Below, in pieces: positions 1-15,330 of a stretch of DNA of 64,000 nt (the first letter of the stretch is position 1; every line of letters begins with the position of its first letter). The notes beneath the pieces are model-generated. The model was not told the origin of the DNA. It did no database searches and saw only the letters and a program-made list of their open reading frames with translations. Origin of the DNA: Mycoplasma sp. SG1. Lineage in GTDB: Bacteria > Bacillota_I > Bacilli_A > Mycoplasmatales > SG1. Location of the stretch: contig NZ_CP076852.1 in the NCBI RefSeq assembly GCF_023612375.1, positions 453,475 to 517,474 of the forward strand. Direction: 5' to 3'. The translations under genes and the position numbers were made by a program.

Positions 1-502
1 TAATTTATTTATCTACATTGTTTTCCAACTTCTAGGAGCAATCGCTGGTCAATTATTAGTTATTTTAATTTATTGAAACCATTATCAATGTACAAAAGAC
101 CCTGAACTAATAAAATTTACCCATTGTACAGCTCCTGCTATTAGATCATATGTTCACAATTGATTTTCAGAATTTATTGGAACAATTATTTTATTAGTAG
201 CGGTTTTTTTAACAATCGGTATGACCAGACTTCAAGGTACTGGCCAAATTAATAATTTTAAAGCTGCATCTATTTTTGGACCAATGGTTGTTGGTATGAC
301 AGTTGTAGCGATTGGTTATTCACTTGGAGGAACAACAGGTTATGCAATTAACCCCGTTCGTGATCTTGGACCAAGAATAGTTTATGCATTGTTTCCTTTC
401 AAGAATAAAATAAGTTCAGATTGACAATATGCGTGAATCCCGATCGTTGCCCCATTATCCGCTGCTGCAGTTACTGGTGGGCTATTCCTTTTATTTCAAT
501 AA
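1..502 (+). CDS. glpF: Glycerol uptake facilitator GlpF (aquaporin family), 5' end outside window
   Basis: C-terminal two thirds of a MIP/aquaglyceroporin channel, which passes glycerol across the membrane. The frame is open from the first base and ends at TAA 500-502, with several TGA codons read as Trp. The second pore half-helix motif reads NPVRDLGPR. The Asp after the Arg is the residue that separates glycerol facilitators from water-only aquaporins. The usual Ala of the NPA box is Val, a variant seen in some glycerol channels. Hydrophobic segments lie around each half-helix. glpK starts 33 bp downstream and gpsA follows, so this is a glycerol-use operon. The N-terminal half, with the first NPA box, is missing because the window starts inside the gene. 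Confidence 0.93.
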
Positions 503-535
503 AGTTACTTTAAAAAACTAACAAACTATTATTTT

Positions 536-2056
<1,521 letters not shown>

Positions 2057-2064
2057 TAAATTTT

Positions 2065-3069
2065 ATGAACAACTTGAAAATAATAACAGTTATCGGTGCT
2101 GGAGCATGAGGAACAGCTTTAGCTAACGTTCTAGGTCTCAAAGGTCATACTGTAAAAATGTGATCAATTGAATCAGATGTTAATAAAGAAATTAATACAA
2201 AACATCAAAATAATAAATATTTCCCAAAAATAAATGTTACCCTTTCAAAAAATATAACAGCTTATGATGATTTAAAAGAATCACTTCAAGATAGTGATTA
2301 TATTTTAATTGCTGTTCCAAGTCATATTATTAGCAAAGTTATTGGGTCAGTAATAAACCTAATTAATAAAAAAGTCATTATTATTAATGTCGCTAAAGGT
2401 TTAATTAACGAGCATTTACCGTTAGAATATTTTGAAAAAATTATCAATCAAATAAGCGGCAGTGATAAAATCAAAGGTGTTGTTTCTTTATTAGGAGGAA
2501 CGTTAGCAGTTGATGTCGTTCAAAAACAACCTGCGATTGTTACTGTAACTGGAAAAAATTATCAATTAGCAACTGAAATTGCTAATTTCTTTAATTCAAC
2601 TATTTTAAAAGCATATCCATCGCATGATTATATTGGATGTGAATTTTTAAATCTATTCAAAAATATTCTTGCGATATTAACTGGGTTTATTGATGGCTAT
2701 GGTTATGGGATAAACTCACAAGCTAGAATTATTACAGAGGTTCTTCAAAAACTAAAACCGATTATTAAAAAATTTAAAGGTGATCCTGAAACAATTTTTA
2801 TGCCATCTAGTTTAGGTGACTACATTGTGACATGTTTATCAAATAAATCTCGAAACTATTCTTTTGGTTATCAATTAGCAAAAGATAATGATGTTAAAAT
2901 TACCTTAGATAAGTTTAAAAATATTACAGTTGAAGGGTATAGTAATATCTTTGAATTGAAAAAAATTTTGGTTAAAAAAAACCTTAACATCTTTTTTCTT
3001 GATCCATTAATTGAACTGTTACAAGAAAAAATTAATTGCGAAGAATTATTAAAAAAAATTTTTTATTAA
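2065..3069 (+). CDS. gpsA: NAD(P)H-dependent glycerol-3-phosphate dehydrogenase GpsA
   Basis: Interconverts dihydroxyacetone phosphate and sn-glycerol-3-phosphate, linking glycolysis to phospholipid backbone supply. It has 334 aa, the family length. The N-terminal Rossmann motif is GAGAWGTALA at residues 10-19. The central region has the IAVPSH stretch and the NVAKG catalytic-lysine region, and the C-terminal helical domain contains the FKN and SRNYSFG elements. It is the third gene of the glpF-glpK-gpsA run. No H2O2-producing GlpO oxidase is seen in this cluster, although one could lie elsewhere. A weak A/T hairpin and T-run follow the stop. Confidence 0.95.
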
Positions 3070-3100
3070 ATTTTTATAACTTTTATTTTTTCCTGATATA

Positions 3101-3136
3101 CTTTTTAAGGTTAATCTAAAAAGTTAACATTTTTTG
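3101..3136 (+). terminator. Weak A/T hairpin after gpsA
   Basis: A 7-bp inverted repeat (CTTTTTA at 3101-3107, TAAAAAG at 3117-3123) with a 9-nt loop is followed by a T-rich run near 3131. It lacks G-C pairs, so it is a candidate terminator by position only. Confidence 0.3.
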
Positions 3137-3157
3137 AAAAATTATTTCATTTTTTTG

Positions 3158-3199
3158 TATAAAATATTTTGATCGAATATATAAAATATTTTGATCGAA
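3158..3199 (+). repeat. Two tandem 20-bp direct repeats upstream of the rRNA operon
   Basis: An identical 20-bp unit with core ATTTTGATCGAA occurs at 3158-3177 and 3180-3199, with a period of 22 bp (two helical turns). The second copy includes the -35 box of the rRNA promoter. The first copy carries the same TTGATC 22 bp upstream. It may be a duplicated -35 element, a regulator site, or a simple duplication. Confidence 0.75.
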
Positions 3200-3219
3200 C
3201 AGTAAAATAATGATATAAT
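3191..3219 (+). promoter_or_regulatory. rRNA operon promoter
   Basis: TTGATC at 3191-3196 and a perfect TATAAT at 3214-3219 are separated by exactly 17 bp. This is the best sigma-70-type promoter in the window and lies about 137 bp upstream of mature 16S. The -35 box is embedded in a tandemly repeated unit. Confidence 0.8.
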
Positions 3220-3296
3220 AAATCTTGATATAAATGGTCTTGATTGCTTAGTTTATTGAACAATAATTAAGTAAATTGGTTCATTTATGTAATTGT

Positions 3297-3345
3297 CTTT
3301 GAAATCTAAGAATCCACCAATCAATATGTTACTTAGTAACATATT
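3297..3345 (+). other. rRNA leader: 5' arm of pre-16S processing stem plus small hairpin
   Basis: Bases 3297-3317 are complementary to 4963-4983 at 20 of 21 positions. The pair would form the long stem that flanks 16S rRNA and is cut by RNase III in bacteria. A near-perfect 23-bp palindrome at 3323-3345 would form a separate hairpin just before the mature 16S 5' end. Confidence 0.7.
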
Positions 3346-3355
3346 AATGTAATTT

Positions 3356-4882
3356 CTAAATAAGAGTTTGATCCTGGCTCAGGATTAATGCTAGCGAAAT
3401 GACTAATACATGCAAGTTGAACGGGAAGAGCAATCTTTCAGTAGCGAACGGGTGAGTAATATATACCTAACCTGCCTATATATCAGAAATAACAACTAGA
3501 AATGGTTGCTAATATTTGATAGTATGGTAAGAAAACAATTTTTTATCATTAAAGGGGCAATTGCCTCGTATATAGATGGGGGTATACCACATTAGCTTTG
3601 GCGTAAGGTAATGGCTTACGTAGGCGATGATGTGTAGTTGGCCCGAGAGGGCGACCAGCCACACTGGAATTGAGATAAGGTCCAGACTCCTCCGGGAGGC
3701 AGCAGTAAGGAATTTTTCACAATGGACGAAAGTCTGATGGAGCAATTTCGCGTGCTCGATGAAGGTCTTAGGATTGTAAAGAGCTGTCGCAAGGGAAAAA
3801 AAGAAAGATAATTGGAATGTATCTTTTTTGATGGTACCTTGCTATTAGTTACGGCTAACTATGTGCCAGCAGCCGCGGTAATACATAGGTAGCAAGCATT
3901 ATCCGGAATTATTGGGTGTAAAGCGTGAGTAGGCGGTTTATTAAGTCTATGGTCAAATATCAAGGCTCAACCTTAGATGTGCCATGGAAACTAATAGACT
4001 AGAACGTAAAGGAAGGTAGTGCAATTCTGCAAGTAATGGTGATATATTTCGATATGCAGGAGAACACCTGAGGCGTAGGCGACTATCTAATTTATTGTTG
4101 ACGCTCAATCACGAAGGTATGGGTATCGAATAGCATTAGTCCGCTAGTAGTCCATACAGTAAACGATGAGCACTAAATATTGGCAGTATTGTCAGTCATT
4201 AAAGTTAACACGTTAAGTGCTCCACCTGAGTAGTACGTTCGCAAGAATAAAACTCAAAGGAATTGACGGGGACTAGCACAAGTGGTGGAGCGTGTGGTTT
4301 AATTCGATTCTAAGCGAAGAACCTTACCAAGGTTTGACATTTGGTGCAAAGCTATAGAAATATAGTGGAGGCTATCATCAAACAGGTGGTGCATGGTTGT
4401 CGTCAGTTCGTGTCGTGAGATGTAAGGTTAAGTCCCATAACGAACGCAACCCTTCTTTTTAGTTGCTACCATTAAGTTGAGGAATCTAAAAATACAGTTA
4501 GCGTAAGCTAAACGGAGGAAAGGATGATGACAAATCATTATGCCCTTTATACCTTGGGCTACACACGCGCTACAATGGTCAATACAATAAGTTGCAAACC
4601 AGCGATGGGGAGCTAATCTTTAAAATTGATCTCAGTTCAGATTGAAGTCTGCAATTCGACTTCATTAAGTAGGAATCACTAGTAATCGCAAATCAGCCAC
4701 GTTGCGGTGAATACGTTCTCTAGTCTTGTACACACCGCCCGTCAAACCATGAAAGTTGATAGTACTTGAAGCCAATACTAATAACCATTTTTGGATTTAT
4801 TTGTCTAGAGTAAGATCAGCAATTGGGGTTAAGTCGTAACAAGGTATCCCTATGAGAACTTGGGGATGGATCACCTCCTTTC
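3356..4882 (+). rRNA. rrs: 16S ribosomal RNA (divergent)
   Basis: Small-subunit rRNA, about 1527 nt. Boundaries come from AGAGTTTGATCC near the 5' end and the anti-Shine-Dalgarno end GGATCACCTCCTTTCT. Intact universal elements include the 530 loop, the 915 region AAACTCAAAGGAATTGACGG, GTACACACCGCCCGTCA and AAGTCGTAACAAGGTA. Several normally near-fixed elements are changed. The 790 loop reads ATTAGTCCGC instead of ATTAGATACCC, with compensating stem changes at 4131-4146. The 1100 region reads TAACGAACGCAACCC, and GATGACGTCAAATC has become GATGATGACAAATC. Compensated stems and intact decoding elements argue for a functional gene rather than a pseudogene. Confidence 0.96.
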
Positions 4883-5174
4883 TATGGAGAAAAAAAGCAC
4901 ACTAAGTGTGTAATAAAAATCATAAATTATTCAATTTATGGTATGATTCAATAAAAAAATATGTGGATTCTTAGATTTGAAAGCTATTAACAACTTATAT
5001 TTATATAATAAATATAATAATTAAGAGTTTTCAACAACTTTTGAAATGTTTTTACATTTCATATCTTTGGTTTTATAAATAATAAAATTCAACGATATTT
5101 CTTTGAAAAAATAGATAATTTATGAATTTAAAAATTCATTGAATAATTCTTTTGCAAGTAATAAACAAAATGCG
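4883..5174 (+). other. 16S-23S internal transcribed spacer, no tRNA
   Basis: This 292-bp AT-rich spacer holds no tRNA cloverleaf or CCA-like end. It contains the 3' arm of the pre-16S processing stem (4963-4983, pairing with 3297-3317) and the 5' arm of a pre-23S stem (ATTCTTTTGC at 5146-5155, pairing with 8109-8118). A small hairpin with AGCACACT and AGTGTGT arms lies near 4896-4911. Confidence 0.75.
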
Positions 5175-8095
<2,921 letters not shown>

Positions 8096-8108
8096 TTTTT
8101 TTTAATAC

Positions 8109-8188
8109 GCAAAAGAATACACATTTAGTGGAGTTCATGAATATCTATTTTTTGAAAGAATATCTTTGTTTTAAGTTATCTTTCAAAA
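8109..8188 (+). other. 23S-5S spacer with processing stems
   Basis: GCAAAAGAAT at 8109-8118 is the 3' arm of the pre-23S stem. TTTTGAAAGA at 8150-8159 and TCTTTCAAAA at 8179-8188 form a 10-bp hairpin immediately before 5S. Both are likely maturation structures. Confidence 0.55.
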
Positions 8189-8196
8189 CAATAAAA

Positions 8197-8286
8197 GAAT
8201 GATATTAATAATGTAGTGGAAACACCTTTCCCCATCCCGAACAAAGAAGTTAAGCACTAAGATGGTTTTCGGACAAAATATCATTC
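8197..8286 (+). rRNA. rrf: 5S ribosomal RNA, miniature (about 90 nt)
   Basis: Located just after 23S. Helix I is a perfect 10-bp pairing (GAATGATATT with AATATCATTC). Helix II pairs TAGTG with CACTA, and the conserved helix III and loop C core CCCATCCCGAAC...GAAGTTAAG is present. After helix II only about 17-20 nt remain before helix I closes, where bacterial 5S normally has about 35 or more nt forming loop E and helices IV and V. The total is near 90 nt, against about 104-120 nt for known bacterial 5S. Mature ends are inferred from helix I, so a few nt either way are possible. Confidence 0.85.
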
Positions 8287-8296
8287 TTTTTTTTTA
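8277..8296 (+). terminator. rRNA operon terminator
   Basis: The closing helix of 5S rRNA is followed at once by a run of about nine T residues (8287-8295). It probably ends rRNA transcription, with 5S helix I acting as the stem. Confidence 0.5.
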
Positions 8297-8338
8297 TAAA
8301 ATTAAATAAATAATTTTATAAATTTTTTTTATATTTCA

Positions 8339-9784
8339 ATGTTTTATTCATTTAAAAATCTTTTTTCTTTAACATTTAATTCTAAAAAAACTTATTTAAA
8401 ACTTATTTCAATTATTTTAATTCCATTGATTTATGGTTTTATTTATATTAGCGCGTTTTGAAACCCGTTTGGCAATATTGATAAATTACATTTTGCGGTT
8501 GTTTATAATGTTAAAAACGATGGATCAAAAGTATTTGTCGATTTAATTAAAAATTCTTTACAAGAAGAATATAAAAGTGATACTCATCCAAAATTAGGTA
8601 ATTTTACCCTTTCTATAGATTACGTAAATCAAAAAGATCCTGGTAAATACAATTATGATGCTAACAAAAGTAAATACCCGTATGCATTAACAATTGGTAA
8701 TAAGTTTACTGACAATTTTATCAATTATTTGATTAATTACTATCCTGATGAAAAAAAACCAAAATTGAATTTCTATTCATCGTATAAATACAATTTTATC
8801 ATCGGTGAATTAGGGAATTTTTTTTCAATGACATTAAACCAAATTATTAATAAGGAATTTGGGATGTTTTTTTTGAAAATTATTTTATTCCTCATTCATG
8901 ATCCTTCTCTTCATGATCAAAATTTTTTAAATAATTTTAAAAATGCCTTTCAATCGATAGTTTCTCCAATATTCTTTCAAAAAAATGAACCATTAATTGA
9001 TAAAATTAATTCACAGCATAGTATTTCTGAAAACAAATCTAATATCAACAAATTAATTAAAAAAGTTGATAATAGTTCTCAAGATTGATGAAAAGATCCC
9101 GGAATCAATCTCAACACACATGATCAAGGCGCAAACGAGGGTATAAATATCTATGGATATGGTTTAGCTCCTTTTTTCATATGTATAGCGATATGAATCG
9201 GTGCAGTCCTTCATATTTCAATTTATCGAAAATTAAACTTTACATCTTCAAGATCAAAAGAAAAATTATCAATCATTGTTAAAAATATTATTGTTAAATT
9301 TATTTTTATTGATATTATTGCAATTTTACAATGATTGATTTTACTTTCAAGTTTACTTTTGCTAGGATTTTCGGTCCATTATTTTGGTCTTTTTCTTTTA
9401 TATTCAATCATATCTGTCACGATTTTTAATTTTATTCTTTTCGTTTTGTTTGAATTATTGTATTCTGATTTGGCAAGATTTTTGGCTTTGGTTCTTTTAA
9501 TCCTGCAATTAGTTTCATCTGGTGGTATTTTTCCAGTTATTACACAAAGTGCCTTTATCCAATTTTTTAATCATTTAAATATCTTTAATTATTTTATTCA
9601 AGGTTTACGTGAATTTTATATCGCTCCTTCGTTTTCTAATATTTTTATTGACTTAGGAATTATTTGCATCTTTTTAGCCATTTTTGTAGTCATTTTAATC
9701 GCTAAAGTTTTTATCCATTGATATCTCCATAACAAAAAACTAGATACTAAAATTAATAAAATTATGCTTGAAAGTATCGAATAA
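8339..9784 (+). CDS. YhgE/Pip-like multi-spanning membrane protein
   Basis: 481 aa. The architecture is typical of YhgE/Pip (phage-infection-protein-like) proteins. There is one N-terminal membrane helix at about residues 17-38, then the family stretch AFWNPFGNIDKLHFAVV, then a long extracellular region of about 230 aa. About five or six membrane helices follow from residue 275 to the end, related to the ABC-2 permease fold. The substrate is unknown. Family members include a phage receptor in Lactococcus and the EsaA component of type VII secretion. No ATPase gene is adjacent. It starts 50 bp after the 5S gene, and mnmA follows 10 bp after the stop, so the two are probably co-transcribed. Confidence 0.8.
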
Positions 9785-9794
9785 ATTTTAAATT

Positions 9795-10952
9795 ATGAAA
9801 AACGAAAAGAAAAAGAAAACTGTCGTTCTTGCTTTATCTGGTGGGATTGATTCATCGCTTTGTGCTTATTTATTAAAAGAACAAAAATTTAATGTTATTT
9901 GTGTCTTTATTAAATGTTGAGATGCAACTTTAAACTCTGATATTTTGGGTAATATGGGGGTAAGTGATGAAAAAGGATGTCATGATGTTAAAGATTATAA
10001 AAACGCTAAACAAGTCGCTGATAGTTTAAATTTACAACTAGTTACTTTTAATTTTGTCGAAGAATATTGAAATTTAGTCTTTCAACACTTTTTAGAAGAT
10101 ATTAAAAATGGTTATACACCAAATCCTGATATTGACTGTAATTCAATTGTTAAATTTGATTTATTTATCAAAAAGGCGATTAAACTTTATAATCCAGATT
10201 TTATTGCGACCGGTCATTATGCAAAAATTAAAAAAACAGATAATGGCATTTTTCTTCAACAAGCTGAAGATAAAAGCAAAGACCAAAGTTATTTTTTAGC
10301 ATCAATCAAAGAACATCAGCTTGAAAAAATCATTTTCCCGTTAGAAAATATATATAAAAAAGATATTAAAAATTTTTTGCTTCAAAGTAATGTTAATGTT
10401 AATTTAAACCAAAAATCTTCAAGCGGTATTTGTTTTATTGGCAAACGTAACTTTAAAAATTTTCTAACTAACTATTTCCCAATTAAACCAGGAAAAATAA
10501 TCGATATAAAAACTAATCAAGTTTTAAAAGAAAAACATGATGGCTATTATTTTTATACTATCGGACAAAGAAAAGGACTTAAGTTAGGTGGATATGGAGA
10601 AAAACATTTTATTGTTAAAAAAAATATTCATAAAAATATTTTATATGTTGCTGGAATCAATGAAAAAAAATATCTTTTATCTAGTGGTTTTTCTGCAAAA
10701 AAGATGCATCTAATTAATAAAATAAATGAGCAAAAAGATCTCATAAATGCTACATTTGATGCAGTCCTTCGATATCAATCTAAAAGAATTAAAATAAAAA
10801 TAACTGAATATAATCAACAAACTAAAAAAATAAAAATTTTATTTAACGATCTACAACCTTCTGTTACCCCTGGTCAATTTTGTGTTTTTTACCAAGACAC
10901 AACATGTATTGGTTGCTGCCAAGTAGATGATGTTCTTTACAATGAAGAATAA
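9795..10952 (+). CDS. mnmA: tRNA-specific 2-thiouridylase MnmA
   Basis: Inserts sulfur at C2 of wobble uridine 34 in tRNA-Lys, tRNA-Glu and tRNA-Gln. 385 aa, close to the usual 360-380. The ATP-pyrophosphatase PP-loop is SGGIDSS near residue 13. The two catalytic cysteines are present in TPNPDIDCN and [12 protein letters not shown]. The TGHYAK and DQSYFL family motifs are also seen. The C-terminal beta-barrel domain contains GQRKG and the PGQFCVFY ending. It uses TGA for Trp. The sulfur donor is not encoded nearby. Confidence 0.95.
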
Positions 10953-11014
10953 TTAAATTATTTTTTACTCTTTGATATTTTATAATTATAAAAATAAGTT
11001 TTAATAATAATTCC

Positions 11015-12307
11015 TTGAAAACAGATCAAAAACCAATCAACAATTCCCCTCAACAACAAACGCCAGAACCACCGTTTTTAAAAATATTTGGTAAATCAAA
11101 GTTGGCAAGAATATTTGCTGTAGTTTTTTTAATTTTAATCTTTCTATTTTTGTTAACCAGTTTAAAAACATATATTTTAGGTTTGGTTGTTATTTTTCTA
11201 CCTCTATTTTTAGGAGTAGTGTCCTGTTCAATTGTAAACCCGATTGCTAAATTTTTTTCAACAACTTTAAAAATTAGTTATCGCTGGTTCACTTATTTAA
11301 TCTATTTTATTTTTTTACTTTTTATCCTTTTTTTAATTCTTATTATTAGCGCTGTTTTTATTTTCCAATGAAATCCTTTTATTATTTCATTTTTGGGGAG
11401 TAATAAATCGATTGGAAGTTTACTAAAATTTTTAGATAACAATAAAGATACCTATTTTACTTCAATTATTATTAAAAATAATGTTTTAACTATCGTTCTT
11501 GATAATACACATTCTGGAACTTTTTCAGGACTTGGGGTAATTTATCTATTTATGTTTAAAATTATTCATATGTTTATATCTTCTATTTCAGTAAATACTT
11601 GTTATGCAATGTTAAATTGATTTTATACAAAAGTAGCAATTTATAACTCTGGTCCGTTTTTTCTGATTTATAAATTGGCACCGATTTTACTAGGTATCGG
11701 AATGGTTATTGCTTTTACAATATTTATAACAGTTGTTTTTTTAAATAAATATAACACAAAAATCTCAAAATGATTTGCTACTAAATTCTGAGAAGATAAA
11801 TCACATCAAAAAAAAGTTGAAACTGTTTTCAACAAATCGATTAAATCATGAGCTTTAGCGTTAGTTATTGATGAAGCAATTATTTTTTCAATCATTCTTT
11901 TAACCGTAATTCTAGCTGGTAACCTTGGAGGTAACGACATATTTAGACATTCATTTATTATTTTCCCAATATTTATGGTTATTTGTTGTCTTGTCCCGAT
12001 TATCGGACCGATTATTGGAACCATTCCAATGGTTATTGTTTCTATCTTACAAATTTCTTCAGATAATAATTATGCTTCAATGATTATCGTTTTGGTTGGA
12101 GTAGCGATTGCAATTAGTTTAGAAGCTTTTGTTATATCACCATTAATTTATTCAAAAACAACAAAGTTAAATATTGTAACCGTTTTGCTTGGAATTAGTG
12201 TTTTTGGACTAATTTTAGGGATATGAGCGATGCCGTTTGCTGTTCCTTTGATTATGATGTTTAAAGAAATATGTAATCAAATATATAACTTTAACCTCAA
12301 AATATAA
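11015..12307 (+). CDS. AI-2E/PerM family transporter-like membrane protein
   Basis: 430 aa polytopic protein. The start is a TTG (11015), since no in-frame ATG precedes the first hydrophobic segment. A Pro/Gln-rich cytosolic N-terminus of about 30 residues is followed by paired N-terminal helices, a soluble loop containing a SLLKFLDNN stretch, and a C-terminal helix bundle with the family motif VPIIGPIIGTIPM near residue 328. The AI-2E/PerM (UPF0118) family includes AI-2 exporters and Na+/H+ antiporters, and the substrate cannot be assigned here. It lies between mnmA and alaS on the same strand. Confidence 0.8.
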
Positions 12308-12349
12308 TTAAATATATAAAATATAACTTTAATTATTATTTTATCTCAC

Positions 12350-15322
12350 ATGAATCATATAGAATTAACTCATTTATTTACAGATTTTTTTAAATCAAAA
12401 AAACATTTAAGTTTACCATCTTTTTCGCTTATTCCTAACAATGATCCATCTTTGTTATTAATAAATTCAGGGGTTGCTGCAATGAAAAAATATTTTTTAA
12501 ATATTGTTGCACCTCCTTGTAAAAGAATTGTATTAGCTCAAAATTGTGTAAGAACTATCGACATAGCTCAAGTTGGAAAAAGTCCATTTCATTTGACTTT
12601 TTTTGTCATGCTTGGTAATTTTTCTTTTGGCGATTATTTTAAAAAAGAAGCGATTGATTATGGTTGAGAATTTCTTACAAAAACTCTAAAAAAATATATA
12701 GACCCTGATAAACTATATATTACAGCATATAAAAATGACACTGAAGCAATTACGCATTGATTAAATGTCATTAAAATTAATCCAAAAAGATTAATTCTTC
12801 GCGAAAAAAAACATAATTTTTGAGATCTTGGGCAAGGTCCGTGCGGGGCTTGTACTGAAGTATATTATGATTTAGGAAAAAGTTTTCAAGAAGTAGATTT
12901 AGATCCTGACAATTTATCTACTAAATTATTAGAAGATGATATCCCGAATAATCGCTATATTGAAATTTGAAACATAGTTTTTTCAGAATTTAATCATTTA
13001 AAAGATGACACTTATAAACCATTAAATTCAAAAAATATTGATACTGGAGCGGGACTTGAACGGATTTATACAATTTTAAAAGGGAAAGCATCAATCTTTG
13101 AAACCGATGTTTTCTTGCCAATTATCAATATCTGTGATCGTATGTTTAAAGATCAATATTCAATAAATTTTAAAATTGCTTTTACAAAATCTGATCAAAT
13201 AATACAACAAAAATATACGCAAGATCTTTGTACAATCGCTGATCATATCAGAACTGCCATTTATTTAATTGCTAATAATATTCTTCCCTCAAATAAAGGG
13301 AAGGGGTTTGTTGTTAGAAGGTTGATTAGAAAAATTTTAGATATTGCATCTGACTATTGTAAAGATGAAAATATTGATGATTTTCTAACTTTATTTGTGT
13401 ATCAAATTTTTAGAGATATTGATTATTTCAAATTTCTTGTTAATATCCAATCTAAAATTACTGAAATTTTAGATTCTGAACAAAAAATTTATCAAAAAAC
13501 TGCAACAGGTTTAATTGAATGAATTAATAAATTTTTTGATAATAATCCCAAAAATTGAATAAAAATTAATGACCAAAAAATAAATGATCAAAATATAGTT
13601 AATTTAAGGATAGCAGAAAAAATATTCACTCTTAATACGACATATGGTTTTAGTAAAACGAAAATTCTAAATAATATAAAAGAAAATAATTTGAATATAT
13701 CTGAAACCCGTTTTAATCAAATTATTAATGCTTTAAATATTCTTTTAGAAAATCATAAAGAAATTTCAGGAGCAAAAGTCGGTAAACTAAATCCTATGCC
13801 CCTAAATGAACTAAAAGATCAGATTTTAAATAAAATAACTTTTATTCCAAAAACCAAAAAAGAAACTGATAATCAATTAATAGAAACGCAAATTATTGCT
13901 GCTTTTAAAATTGACAATATTCATAAAGTTGACGAATTAATAAAAAATCAAAAATATTATTTACTTTTTGAAAAAAGCAATTTTTTCCCAATAGGTGGGG
14001 GGCAGATATCTGACACTGGAACTTTATCTACAAATAATGATAAAATAATTGGTCATATATTAAACGTCTTTACAATAGATAATTGATTATTGCATGAAGT
14101 CGTTTGTATAAATAACTTCAACATATCTAATGTTAAACTGAAATTGAAAATTGATTATCAACAAAGAATGGAAGTTGCTACAAATCACACAGCAACTCAT
14201 TTATTACACGCTTTATTAAAAAAAATTAATCCTTTAATATCACAAGCTGGTAGTTTGGTAGAAAAAAAATTCCTTAGATTTGATTATTTTCATCATATTA
14301 AACTAACTGATGATGAATTAGATTGATTAGAAAGAGAAGCTAAAAAAATAATTAAATTAAATACCCCCAGAATTGAAACATTTCAGAATTTATCAGATAT
14401 TTTAAATAATAGTAAAATCCAAAAAAATTATTTAGAAAAATACTCATCAATTGTTAGGGTAATAACTTTTGGGGACATATCTTCAGAATTATGTGGTGGT
14501 GTCCATTTAAAAAATTTAAATGAAATTAATGATTTTTTAATTTTTAAAAATTTTTCTAAATCTATAGATACACAAAGAATTATTATTTATACAAACCCTT
14601 TATATTTTCATGAAGGAATAAAAAAAGAATTTGACAAAATATTTAAACAACAACAAATCAAACTAATTAATGAATTAGATTCAATAATAAAAGAACCTGA
14701 ATATAAAATATATAAAAGCAAAAAAATATTTAATAATTTAATTGAAAATTGATCCCTTTTGAAAGAGTCAAACATCGAAGAAAAGATTTCAAAAATCAAA
14801 GGATATATAGATCTTAAACAATTCTTTGAAAATAATTTTCTTCAAATAACTCAGATCCAAAAAAACATAAATTTATTTAAACGATTTTTAGAAAATGAAA
14901 AGATTCAATTAGAACTTAAAACAAGCAATAATATTGAAAAAGACATTATTACTACAAAAACCTCTTTAAAAATTTTCTTTTATAAAATTACTGATAAAAA
15001 GCAAAAACTAAAAAATTTAGCAAATATACTTTTTAATAATAAAAAAATAGAAATCATCATCTTTACTAACGAAATTAACGAAAACGATAACCAAGGGTTT
15101 GAAATTATTAATATTTATTTTACGAAAGATCTTGAGTTTAATAAATTTAATAATTGATTTAAAGAATTTGAGATTTATTTGAAAACCTCTTTAAAATTGA
15201 ATATTCCCAAAATAATTTATCCAATTCCAGATAAAACTTTCGCTTTGTTAAAAATAAGCGATAATGCTTTTTCTAAAAACATCGATAAAATAAAAAGAGA
15301 AATACAAAAAAATAAAATCTAA
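12350..15322 (+). CDS. alaS: Alanyl-tRNA synthetase AlaRS
   Basis: Charges tRNA-Ala. 990 aa, which is long for the family (about 870-900). The class II catalytic core starts at once, with the SGVAAMK motif and [21 protein letters not shown] and the GAGLERI motif 3 region follow. The editing/second domain carries the zinc-type signature [12 protein letters not shown] and the distal CGGVHL, so mischarged-tRNA editing should be intact. The C-terminal region is Lys/Asn-rich and longer than usual, and may hold expanded coiled-coil or C-Ala regions. The frame is continuous when TGA is read as Trp. ruvX and greA follow directly, a common Mollicutes arrangement. Confidence 0.95.
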
Positions 15323-15330
15323 TTTTATGT

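Noticed and set aside
3509..3745. Minus-strand protein frame inside 16S
   Set aside because: It lies wholly within the rRNA gene and has no independent support.
4883..5174. tRNA genes in the 16S-23S spacer
   Set aside because: No cloverleaf-compatible stems or TTCGA/TTCAA T-loop were seen.
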